Source: CAZBZG01 sp964496245
GTDB taxonomy: Bacteria; Planctomycetota; SZUA-567
NCBI GenBank assembly: GCA_964496245.1
Contig: CAZBZG010000278.1
Coordinates: 1 to 6,249 of the forward strand
Length of the DNA: 6,249 nucleotides
Direction: 5' to 3'
The position numbers and the translations under genes were made by a program. Below are positions 1 through 6,087 of the stretch, piece by piece; within the stretch, counting starts at the first letter, position 1, and every line of letters starts with the position of its first letter. Below the pieces are notes generated by a model that made no database searches, had not been told where the DNA came from, and saw only the letters and a list, made by a program, of their open reading frames with translations.

Positions 1-326
1 AGGTCCAGAGCGTCACGGTCGACCTGGCTGTGGAGAGCGAAGGAACGGTCGGGATCGACATCGGGGCGGACGGGAGCGTGGAAGGCGACTGCGCCGCCGC
101 AGCTGGCAGGGGCAATGGCGACGGTGCGACCGACGCGGATGGCGAGGCCGCTACCGCGGATCCGTTCCCCTGGGCGCAAGCGATCAACGGCCACCTCGCC
201 TGGCGCGTCAAGTCCTGCGGCGGCGCGGTGCGCGACCTCAATGCCTGGCGGCTCGTGCCGATCCGGTTCCGGGCCGAGGTCCCGTTCAAGATTCACGTGA
301 AATCCGTAAACATGACGGTACAATGA
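1..326 (+). CDS. C-terminal part of an unidentified protein (5' end outside window)
   Basis: The frame that begins at base 3 is open from the window edge to a TGA at 324-326, giving about 107 residues of the protein's end. A GTG at base 30 could be called as a start, but it has no ribosome binding site and the frame is open upstream, so I read this as the tail of a longer gene. The first 30 residues alternate hydrophobic and polar residues, as in beta strands. Next comes an Ala/Gly/Asp-rich low-complexity stretch (about 125-190) with a run NGDGATDADGE that faintly recalls calcium-binding thrombospondin-3 repeats. The tail is again strand-like (WRLVPIRFRAEVPFKIHV). It could be the terminal beta-sandwich of a secreted or carbohydrate-active protein, but I do not recognise the family. 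The window shows 67 bases between its stop and the next start. Confidence 0.6.
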   Translation, partial: VQSVTVDLAVESEGTVGIDIGADGSVEGDCAAAAGRGNGDGATDADGEAATADPFPWAQAINGHLAWRVKSCGGAVRDLNAWRLVPIRFRAEVPFKIHVKSVNMTVQ

Positions 327-336
327 ACGGGCCGGG
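323..336 (+). repeat. 14-base direct repeat, copy 1
   Basis: ATGAACGGGCCGGG occurs here, overlapping the stop codon of the first gene, and again exactly at 2848-2861 just after the GH130 stop. The two copies bracket the gene 2/GH130 pair. Confidence 0.5.
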
Positions 337-351
337 AGCGAGAGGCGGACA

Positions 352-370
352 GCACCGGTGCGCAGCGCAC
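352..370 (+). repeat. Overlapping inverted repeats upstream of gene 2
   Basis: GCACCGGTGC (352-361) is a perfect 10-base palindrome. Its right half also pairs with the following GCAC, in GTGCGCAGCGCAC (358-370). The two folds exclude each other and lie just before the GGAGG of gene 2. Such short GC palindromes are common by chance in GC-rich DNA, so a regulatory role is only a possibility. Confidence 0.25.
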
Positions 371-381
371 GACTCACAGGC

Positions 382-386
382 GGAGG
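382..386 (+). promoter_or_regulatory. Ribosome binding site for the 394 start
   Basis: GGAGG sits 7 bases before the ATG at 394. It decides against the in-frame GTG at 358, which has no such motif in front of it and would add a 12-residue extension that does not look like a signal peptide. Confidence 0.65.
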
Positions 387-393
387 CAGCAAG

Positions 394-1755
394 ATGATGA
401 CGACGCCGGCGTTTGCCGTGGCGGACCTGGGGCAGGACTGCTTTGCGATCAACGACCGCGGCCGGACCGTGGCGTACGTGACGAGCCAGGGATACGTGGA
501 CTGGCTGCTGCAGCACGTGGACGAGGACGGGCCGCAGCTCACGTCCCTGCGCAAAGAGACGCACCTCTGTTACACGCTGGGGTTGAAGCTTCTGCTCCAC
601 ATGCCCCACTTCTGCGAAACCATGGAGGAGATCGGGTACGAACGCGAGCAGGACGGCGCAGCGATCGTGCTGCGCGGTCGCGCCTCGTCCGAGGACCGGG
701 AGTTCTCGTCCGAGACCCTGGCCCGTCTCTCTGCCGATCCGGAGACGGGGGCCTATTGCTGGGCGCTCGAGACCTGCTGCACGAGCCACGCGAACGAGCC
801 CCGGTCCTTCGACACGATCGAGTACAACAACATCTACCCGGGCGAGGCGGGCAAGTGCATGTTCTTCCGGGATACCAAGGAGTACCAGGCCACGCTCATG
901 ACCGACCGGGACGGAGCGGTCTGGCGGTTTCCCCACCAGCACCGCCTCCACTACGGCCATCTGATCCAGACGCTCGCCTTTGCCGAGGGATCCATGGCGG
1001 GCTTCTTCCACGAGGCCAAGGGCGACCCGGTGGTCATGGTGGACGCGTCGCCGCTCGAACCGTTCTGGGCGATTTGCGACATGTACTACGACCTGCACTG
1101 CATGGTGCGCCCGGGCCGGCCCATTGCGCCGGGCGAATCCTTCACCATCCGCTACCGCGTGGAATATCTGGATGCGGCGGACGCCGAGGCCCTGCTGGCC
1201 AAGGCCCGGCCCATCCCCGTGCCCGACGAGGACCGCGCGCAGCAGGAGCATCCCCGCGTGGATCCGGGCCGGAATACCTTCTCGACACCGATCGCGATCG
1301 ACCGGCCCGAAGAGGGATCCGCATTCGTCACCAATCCGCCCAAGAAGGTCTGGGAGAAGCCGGCTGAACCCAATGCATCAGGCGCGCTTCGGATCACGCA
1401 CGGCCGCGACGAGGAGACGGTTTGGGGGTACCTTCCGCCCACCCAACTTCCCGCGGACTCTGTGCTGCGCATCTCGGCCCGGCTCAGGACCGAGAGCGCG
1501 ACCGGCCGCGGAGCTGTGCTGCGCGTGCGGCACTACACCTTCTGCTGGCGGCCGGAGCCGCATCTGGAGCCCTTCGCAGAACTCGCTTGCGATCCCGTCA
1601 ACGGCACGACCGACGATTGGGTCGAGGTGCGGCTGCCCGATCTCACGGTCACTGCGGAGCAGTTCGACAGTCTGATCGACTGCGAGTTCGTCCTCTCGGG
1701 CCGCGGCCGGGCCTGGCTCACCGATCTCACGCTCGACCTGGAACGCAAGGCATGA
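394..1755 (+). CDS. Uncharacterised beta-rich protein with C-terminal carbohydrate-binding-like domain
   Basis: The 453-residue product starts at tandem ATG codons behind GGAGG. I do not recognise the family. There is no signal peptide or membrane segment, so it is predicted to be cytoplasmic. Residues 1 to about 280 are beta-rich, with many aromatic, His and Cys residues and striking patches (EYNNIYPG; FPHQHRLHYGH; AICDMYYDLHC), which could suit a sugar-binding beta-sandwich such as a galactose-mutarotase-like fold. Residues about 300-453 look like a separate jelly-roll domain. It ends in GRGRAWLTDLTLDLE, which resembles the last strand of CBM4/9/22-type modules (G.AW..D..L.). The GH130 gene starts 34 bases downstream, so the two are probably co-transcribed and act on the same glycan. 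No catalytic role can be assigned. Confidence is high that this is a gene and low on function. Confidence 0.82.
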   Translation: MMTTPAFAVADLGQDCFAINDRGRTVAYVTSQGYVDWLLQHVDEDGPQLTSLRKETHLCYTLGLKLLLHMPHFCETMEEIGYEREQDGAAIVLRGRASSEDREFSSETLARLSADPETGAYCWALETCCTSHANEPRSFDTIEYNNIYPGEAGKCMFFRDTKEYQATLMTDRDGAVWRFPHQHRLHYGHLIQTLAFAEGSMAGFFHEAKGDPVVMVDASPLEPFWAICDMYYDLHCMVRPGRPIAPGESFTIRYRVEYLDAADAEALLAKARPIPVPDEDRAQQEHPRVDPGRNTFSTPIAIDRPEEGSAFVTNPPKKVWEKPAEPNASGALRITHGRDEETVWGYLPPTQLPADSVLRISARLRTESATGRGAVLRVRHYTFCWRPEPHLEPFAELACDPVNGTTDDWVEVRLPDLTVTAEQFDSLIDCEFVLSGRGRAWLTDLTLDLERKA

Positions 1756-1776
1756 GCCCCCGCGTTCTTGTTGCTT

Positions 1777-1781
1777 GGAGG
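1777..1781 (+). promoter_or_regulatory. Ribosome binding site for the GH130 gene
   Basis: GGAGG lies 8 bases before the ATG at 1790. The in-frame TTG at 1775 overlaps this motif, so it cannot be the real start. Confidence 0.7.
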
Positions 1782-1789
1782 AGACACGC

Positions 1790-2836
1790 ATGGCAGACCT
1801 GGCGCAACGTTTCGACGACAATCCGCTGATCACGCCGCAGGACGTGCCCCCGAGTCGCGAGGGGCTGGAGGTTGCGTGCGTGTTGAATCCCGGCGCCTTC
1901 CGTTTCCAAGGCCGCACGGGCCTGCTCATGCGGGTGGCCGAACGCCCGCCCCAGAAGCCGGACGCAGTGAGCACGCTGATTCACGATCCCGAGAGCGCCG
2001 ACGGGGTGCGCGTGGTCGAGGCGCAGAAGGACGATCCAGGCCTCTCCCAGGACGATCCGCGTCTCTTCTTCTACAACGGCATCCAATACCTCACCACCCT
2101 GTCCCACCTGCGCCTGGCGTGGAGCGAGGACGAAACGCGCTTCCAGGTCGAGCCGGCTCCCGCGCTCCAAGGGCAGGGGCCTTACGAAGTGTTCGGGCTC
2201 GAGGACGGGCGGGTCACCGCCCTGGAGGGCGCGTTCTACGTGACCTGCTCGGCCGTGTCCCGCAACGGCTGCGGGGTGGGGCTCAGTCGCACGCAGGATT
2301 TCGAGACCTTCGAGCCGCTGGGCCTGGCCCTGCCGCCGGACAACAAGGACGGGGCGCTCTTCGAAGAGAAGGTCGGCGGCCGGTATTGGTGTCTCCACCG
2401 CCCCATGTCCAAGTGGGGTCTGCGCATCTGGACGGCCACGAGCCCGGACCTCCGCCACTGGGGCGACTACACCTGCATCGCCTCGCCCCGGCCGGGCATG
2501 TGGGACGAAGAGCGCGTGGGCGGGGGCGCGGCGCCCGTCAAGACCGAGGCCGGGTGGCTGGAGATCTACCACGGAGCGGACCGCAAGGGCCGCTACTGCC
2601 TGGGCGCGCTCCTCCTTGCGCTCGACGACCCGAACTGCGTGCTGGCCCGCTCGCACGATCCCATCATGGAACCCAACCAGCCCTACGAGCAGGAGGGCTT
2701 CTACGGCAACTGCGTCTTCACCAACGGCCACGTGGTCGACGGCGACACGCTCACCCTCTACTACGGCGCATCCGACTCCGTGATCTGCGGGGCCACGCTC
2801 TCGATCCGCGAGGTCCTGGATTCGCTGGACGCGTGA
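1790..2836 (+). CDS. Glycoside hydrolase family 130 (beta-mannoside phosphorylase/mannosidase-like)
   Basis: The 348-residue product has the usual length of GH130 and no signal peptide, so it is cytoplasmic. GH130 enzymes are five-bladed beta-propellers; most phosphorolyse beta-mannosides to mannose 1-phosphate and some hydrolyse them. Family motifs appear in order: NPLITPQDVPPS (11-22), LNPGAF (32-37), DDPRLFFYNGIQYLTTLSHLRLA (88-110), FGLEDGRVT (135-143), NKDGALFEEK (185-194), LHRP (202-205), WDEERVGGGAAPV (238-250), GWLEIYHGAD (255-264) and YYGASD (324-329). The proposed general acid of the family is the Asp of the EDPR motif, here D139. The NKD Lys and the HRP patch, usually linked with phosphate-dependent members, are kept, so phosphorylase is likelier than hydrolase. 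Two substitutions stand out: EDG for EDP, and FEEK for the common FPEK. The linkage (beta-1,4 or beta-1,2) cannot be told from sequence alone. Confidence 0.93.
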   Translation: MADLAQRFDDNPLITPQDVPPSREGLEVACVLNPGAFRFQGRTGLLMRVAERPPQKPDAVSTLIHDPESADGVRVVEAQKDDPGLSQDDPRLFFYNGIQYLTTLSHLRLAWSEDETRFQVEPAPALQGQGPYEVFGLEDGRVTALEGAFYVTCSAVSRNGCGVGLSRTQDFETFEPLGLALPPDNKDGALFEEKVGGRYWCLHRPMSKWGLRIWTATSPDLRHWGDYTCIASPRPGMWDEERVGGGAAPVKTEAGWLEIYHGADRKGRYCLGALLLALDDPNCVLARSHDPIMEPNQPYEQEGFYGNCVFTNGHVVDGDTLTLYYGASDSVICGATLSIREVLDSLDA

Positions 2837-2847
2837 GCGAGTGTTGG

Positions 2848-2861
2848 ATGAACGGGCCGGG
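2848..2861 (+). repeat. 14-base direct repeat, copy 2
   Basis: This is an exact copy of the 14-mer at 323-336, placed 11 bases after the GH130 stop codon. The match does not extend beyond 14 bases on either side. Confidence 0.5.
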
Positions 2862-2964
2862 TCCCTGAAATGACCCCAGCCTGTCTCTGTTCTTGCGGAC
2901 TTTGTTCGAGCTGCGGACTACCGTTGTCGTGGCATGCTGCGATCGTCCTCTGTCGAGAACACTC

Positions 2965-2972
2965 AAGGGAGG
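2965..2972 (+). promoter_or_regulatory. Strong ribosome binding site for the lyase
   Basis: AAGGGAGG ends 6 bases before the ATG at 2979. It fixes that start over the in-frame upstream ATG at 2934. The 2979 start also puts the signal peptide at the very N terminus. Confidence 0.75.
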
Positions 2973-2978
2973 CGTCTG

Positions 2979-4379
2979 ATGCGAAGGATTGCATGGGTAT
3001 CGTCTGTAGCCGTGTTGTCGGCCTGGATGGGCTGTGCGGCGATGGGTGCCGAACGCGTGATCCAACTGGATTTTCTCGAGGCAGCCGGGGGAAAAGAGGC
3101 GGATGTGAGGAAGCTTGGGCAGGGCGAATACGAATGGAGCCTTCCTGTGGGAAAGGGCCAGACCCTCCGATTCGATCCGGCCAAGCTCGGTTTCGACCTA
3201 TCGGCGTACGACGAGTTTCGGTTCGATCTCAAGCCGCTGGGATCCCAGGTGGGTCTCAACATGAAGATCCAGAACCACCCGGCCCCGGGGCTCGTGAGCA
3301 GCTGGTATCTCAAGTTCAAGGCGCTCCAAGACGAGTGGTCGCACGGGCGGTTCGATCTTCACATGGATGACGATGGTGCGCTTCGCAAGAAAGTGGACCC
3401 CGGCAAGCCGACGGTTCGGATCAACCTCTATCGCAGAATCCTCGGTTTCAAGGGCGAACCCAGATGGCGAAAGGCGATCTTCCGCAACCCGCGCCTGGTC
3501 AGACGGATCGTCTCGGCGGAGTTCAAACTCATGGAGACGGAGGTCCTCGAAGCGGAGGACCGGTATGGCACGCTCTACAAGCTGCACGTACGGAACAAGA
3601 CGGCCGATCCGGTCACGGCGGAGATCGATCTCAACGGCCACCGCACCTTGAATCGTTTCCAGGTCGACGGCCCCGACAAGGTCGAATTGAGCGGCGGCGA
3701 GGCGAAGACTCTACCCCTGACCGTGTGGATCTCGAAGGAAAGGGCCGAAGAGCTTCCCGATCTCTATTCCGAAATGACCGTGCCGGTCATTTCCGTGGCC
3801 GGCGTGCCGGATTCCGATGTCCATGTGCTTCGGGGGTACCGCCGCTGGCCCATGTGGGGCGTGGTTCCGCTGCGCAGCCGGAAGACCTGGACGGCCAAGG
3901 GGAAGGGCGGGACGGTCCAAGCAGCCGAACGGATCATGCAACACAGGTGGCCTGTGCCGGATTTCGGGCCGCCCCTGCACGATCAGCTGTACAGCTGCAA
4001 GAAATGCGGCAAATGGCTGAAGCCACTGACGCCTACCGAGTTCCACAAGCACAAATGCCCCAAGTGCGGGAAGATTGTGGAGGACAACGATCGAATGGAC
4101 CGAGCGTGGCTGGGGCGGTACAACCGCAAGTTGGGGGCGCACGTCAAGACGCTCGCGCGGGCGTACATCTCGACCGGGAACGAACAATACGCCGAGAAGG
4201 CCAAAGAGATCCTTCTGGATTATGCGAAGGGGTACCCGAAGATGCCGCTGGCAGGCGGAACCCGTTCGACCTGTGGCTTTACGCGGCTGGGCGCGAATTC
4301 GCTGCACTCGAGCTATGCTCTGCCGGATTTCGCGGAAGGATACGCCTATCTGCGGGACGCCCCGTGCCTGCACGAGTAG
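2979..4379 (+). CDS. Heparinase II/III-family polysaccharide lyase, N-terminal part (ends at in-frame TAG)
   Basis: This is the first 466 residues of an 873-codon frame that continues past the TAG. Residues 1 to about 23 form a Sec signal peptide (Arg-Arg, hydrophobic core, AMG/AE cleavage region), so the enzyme is exported. Residues about 26-170 are a beta-sandwich resembling a binding module (FDLSAYDEFRFDL). About 190-270 is an Ig-like segment. A zinc-ribbon-like insert follows, with C340, C343, C360 and C363 (CKKCGK and CPKCGK), a feature I associate with heparinase II/III-like proteins of environmental bacteria. Next come the first helices of the alpha/alpha toroid (LGRYNRKLGAHVKTLARAYISTG, DERYAE-like NEQYAEKAKEILLDYAKGYP). 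The stop falls in a helix-helix connection of the toroid (AYLRDAPCLHE), where family members continue with a helix. The truncated product would lack most of the catalytic toroid and the C-terminal sheet domain, so it is unlikely to be active alone. Confidence 0.88.
   Translation: MRRIAWVSSVAVLSAWMGCAAMGAERVIQLDFLEAAGGKEADVRKLGQGEYEWSLPVGKGQTLRFDPAKLGFDLSAYDEFRFDLKPLGSQVGLNMKIQNHPAPGLVSSWYLKFKALQDEWSHGRFDLHMDDDGALRKKVDPGKPTVRINLYRRILGFKGEPRWRKAIFRNPRLVRRIVSAEFKLMETEVLEAEDRYGTLYKLHVRNKTADPVTAEIDLNGHRTLNRFQVDGPDKVELSGGEAKTLPLTVWISKERAEELPDLYSEMTVPVISVAGVPDSDVHVLRGYRRWPMWGVVPLRSRKTWTAKGKGGTVQAAERIMQHRWPVPDFGPPLHDQLYSCKKCGKWLKPLTPTEFHKHKCPKCGKIVEDNDRMDRAWLGRYNRKLGAHVKTLARAYISTGNEQYAEKAKEILLDYAKGYPKMPLAGGTRSTCGFTRLGANSLHSSYALPDFAEGYAYLRDAPCLHE
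4377..4379 (+). other. In-frame amber codon inside the lyase gene
   Basis: TAG is codon 467 of the frame starting at 2979. The same frame continues without another stop to 5598-5600. Residues right after it (RRATIEPFLKDAASRIAQHTVEYNNQQ) are what a heparinase-like toroid would have next. Every other gene end in the window is TGA. GAG, CAG or AAG would each become TAG by one base change. Inverted repeats flank it (4363-4374 and 4381-4390). Confidence 0.9.
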
Positions 4380-4439
4380 CGTCGCGCGACCATCGAGCCG
4401 TTCCTCAAGGACGCGGCTTCGCGAATCGCCCAGCATACG

Positions 4440-5600
4440 GTGGAATACAACAACCAGCAGGCGGAGCATTTTCGGGCCTATGGTTCGGCCGGTCTGGCGA
4501 TCGGATTCTGGCCGTTCGTGGCCGAGGCGATTCACGGCGATTTCGGATGGCACGAGGTCATCAAATACGGTTTCACCGACGACGGGGTGGCCCACGAGGG
4601 GGGCGCCTACGACCGGGCGATCAAGCAGGCGATGCAAGCCTTCTCCGTCTACGCCAAGAGGGAAGGCATCGACCTCGCGTCCAAAACGTTCCGCCGGATC
4701 CTCACCAGTTCGGGAAGGGCCACGTCTGGCGATTCCTCAGTGCTGATGGAAACTTCGGGATACATCTACCTGCGAAAGAAGGCGGCTCCCGGCCTGATGG
4801 AAATCGGGCTGAACTACATCCAGCAGTTCGACCGGACCGAAAGAGACCGGTTCACCACCTTCTTCAAGCTCGACGGCAAACAGGTGGATTCCACGGTGGG
4901 AAGGATCAACTACGGTTCGCCGCGGTCGAAATGGATGTACGCTACGGCAGCCCACAACGCGATCGTGGTGGACGGGAAGAGCGAGGCGGGGGGATCGGAA
5001 GGCAACCTGATCGCATTCGATGCTTCCACAGAGACGCCAATTGCCGCTGTCACCACCGACCCGCGCATGCGTTTCTATGAAGGCGTCAATCAAATCCGGT
5101 GCATCGCGATCCTGGGCAGTGCCTACGTCGTGTTCGACTACGTGTGGGGCGACCAGAAGCACGACATCGATCGCTACCAGTGGGGCAAGGGCAGTGCCTC
5201 GCTGAAGTGCGACGCGGGCCCGGTGGACGACCTGGGCAGCCTGCCGTCGGCCGGCGGGTTCTCCGGCATCACCGGCGGGCCGTCCGGCAACGAGGTTCGT
5301 ATCGACTTCTCCGGCGGCCTGAAGATGCGGGTCGTTGGGGACGGCCCTATGGAGGCCTACAAGGCGAAGACGGTGGCCGGCTACCAGGCAAGACCGGCGG
5401 AGGTCACGTTCGTGCGCAGGCCGGACGCCAAGACGGCGGCCTTTCTCGCCACGTTCTCCACGGGCGAGACGACTCCCCCCGCCGGGCGCATCACCAAGAC
5501 CTCGCCGTCCGCATGCGAATGTGAGGTGGAGGCGGACGGTCAGACCCATCGCGTTCTCATCGAGCCCGGCGCAAACAAGGTGACCGTAACACCGAACTGA
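4440..5600 (+). CDS. Heparinase II/III-family polysaccharide lyase, C-terminal part (same frame, after TAG)
   Basis: This continues the frame of the 2979 gene. Coding similarity begins right after the TAG at 4380; GTG 4440 is only the first possible start, with no ribosome binding site and no signal peptide, so independent translation is unlikely. Numbered from 2979, residues 488-590 finish the toroid: NNQQAEHF (491-498), a position where these lyases keep a substrate-binding Asn, and DDGVAHEGGAYDRA (534-547), matching the DG..xE...Y pattern that supplies the family's active-site Tyr. About 595-760 is the heparinase II/III C-terminal sheet domain, with YATAAHNAIVVDGK around H659/N660, a hallmark motif. 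The tail to 873 is a beta-rich extension. The usual H.D near the start of the sheet domain seems replaced by ERD (621-623). Exact substrate is unknown; the family acts on acidic glycans such as heparin or alginate. Confidence 0.85.
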   Translation: MEYNNQQAEHFRAYGSAGLAIGFWPFVAEAIHGDFGWHEVIKYGFTDDGVAHEGGAYDRAIKQAMQAFSVYAKREGIDLASKTFRRILTSSGRATSGDSSVLMETSGYIYLRKKAAPGLMEIGLNYIQQFDRTERDRFTTFFKLDGKQVDSTVGRINYGSPRSKWMYATAAHNAIVVDGKSEAGGSEGNLIAFDASTETPIAAVTTDPRMRFYEGVNQIRCIAILGSAYVVFDYVWGDQKHDIDRYQWGKGSASLKCDAGPVDDLGSLPSAGGFSGITGGPSGNEVRIDFSGGLKMRVVGDGPMEAYKAKTVAGYQARPAEVTFVRRPDAKTAAFLATFSTGETTPPAGRITKTSPSACECEVEADGQTHRVLIEPGANKVTVTPN

Positions 5601-5652
5601 TGGCCGAACTCCCGGCTGGGCGTTTCGGAAGCCGGACCATCCGACTCTGTCA
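5601..5652 (+). terminator. Possible weak hairpin terminator after the lyase
   Basis: CCGGCT (5612-5617) pairs with AGCCGG (5630-5635) across a 12-base loop shortly after the lyase stop. There is no run of T afterwards, so intrinsic termination is doubtful. Confidence 0.25.
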
Positions 5653-5681
5653 TTGACGGCGCGATCAAAACGCGGTACGCT
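5653..5681 (+). promoter_or_regulatory. Candidate sigma-70 promoter for the 5710 gene
   Basis: TTGACG (5653-5658) is followed after exactly 17 bases by TACGCT (5676-5681). The -35 matches five of six consensus bases. The -10 keeps the three most important positions (T1, A2, T6). Transcription would start near 5688, just before the ribosome binding site, and would make the downstream gene independent of the lyase. Confidence 0.55.
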
Positions 5682-5695
5682 CCGAACCAGCCGAG

Positions 5696-5700
5696 AGGAG
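5696..5700 (+). promoter_or_regulatory. Ribosome binding site for the 5710 gene
   Basis: AGGAG lies 9 bases before the ATG at 5710. It supports this start rather than the in-frame TTG at 5653, which lies inside the proposed -35 box. Confidence 0.6.
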
Positions 5701-5709
5701 CGGCCGTCC

Positions 5710-6087
5710 ATGTCCCGCCCACCGAAGCTGTTCCTTGGAACGCTCTTCACGGCCGCGCTCGCCGCGGGCTGCGCGGATCGTGCGGAGCAGGATCTCCGGG
5801 CGAGCCTCGACCAAGAGGCACGGGTGCTGCGCGTGGAGGAGTTCGCGGACGCGGGCCGCAAGCGCAGCCTCTTCCGCGATACGCTCGTGCCCAAGGCCGA
5901 ACAGGGCCTGGGCGCGGCCCGCACCGCCTTTGCCGCGGGCAAGGCCTCGTTCACCGACCTGATCGACGCCGAGCGCACGCTCCTCGAACTCCGCCTCATG
6001 GCCGCACGCGCCAGCACAGACCAGCAGATCCGCCTGGCCGAGCTGGAACGGCTGGCAGGCCGGGAGTTGCGCGGAGGCGGGGGGTGA
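5710..6087 (+). CDS. Short exported TolC/OEP-tail protein, possible lipoprotein
   Basis: The 125-residue product has a signal peptide (1-20) ending LAAGC, so Cys21 may be lipidated, although Ala at -3 makes the lipobox imperfect. Residues about 36-120 closely resemble the C-terminal helical hairpin of outer-membrane efflux proteins of the TolC/CusC type: SLFRDTLVPKAEQGL (53-67), AFAAGKASFTDLIDAERTLLE (73-93) and RLAELERLAGREL (108-120). Full OEP proteins have about 400-500 residues with two such repeats and beta-barrel strands; here the first repeat and all barrel strands are absent. It therefore cannot form an export channel alone. It may be an internal-deletion remnant in which the signal peptide was joined to the tail, or a genuine small coiled-coil periplasmic lipoprotein. 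Its own promoter and ribosome binding site argue that it is still expressed. The short Gly4 end is unremarkable. Confidence 0.75.
   Translation: MSRPPKLFLGTLFTAALAAGCADRAEQDLRASLDQEARVLRVEEFADAGRKRSLFRDTLVPKAEQGLGAARTAFAAGKASFTDLIDAERTLLELRLMAARASTDQQIRLAELERLAGRELRGGGG

Larger units (their letters stand above)
2837..2978 (+). other. Intergenic spacer between GH130 and the lyase
   Basis: These 142 bases hold no convincing gene. A weak hairpin (GGGTC 2859-2863 with GACCC 2872-2876, 8-base loop) follows the GH130 stop but has no T run, so it is a poor terminator. The 8-mer TGCGGACT occurs twice 18 bases apart (2894-2901 and 2912-2919), a spacing that would suit a direct-repeat operator but may be chance. 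No clear -35/-10 pair was found, so the lyase could be read from its own unseen promoter or from upstream. Confidence 0.4.

Noticed and set aside
286..1251. Long minus-strand open frame opposite the 394 gene
   Set aside because: It is rich in Arg, Gly, Val and His with no recognisable domain and lies fully antisense to a better-supported gene; GC-rich codon bias leaves such shadows open.
1727..2731. 334-codon minus-strand open frame opposite GH130
   Set aside because: The + strand carries unmistakable GH130 motifs; the antisense product has no family features.
4377..4379. Pyrrolysine as the likely meaning of the TAG
   Set aside because: The codon sits in a helix connection away from recognisable catalytic residues, and the lyase family is not known for pyrrolysine; kept only as one option to test, not as an annotation.
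3464..5080. 538-codon + strand frame overlapping the lyase and crossing the TAG
   Set aside because: It is out of frame with all lyase motifs and is Arg/Gly/Gln-rich; it does not rescue the interrupted gene by frameshift because lyase homology stays in one frame on both sides of the TAG.
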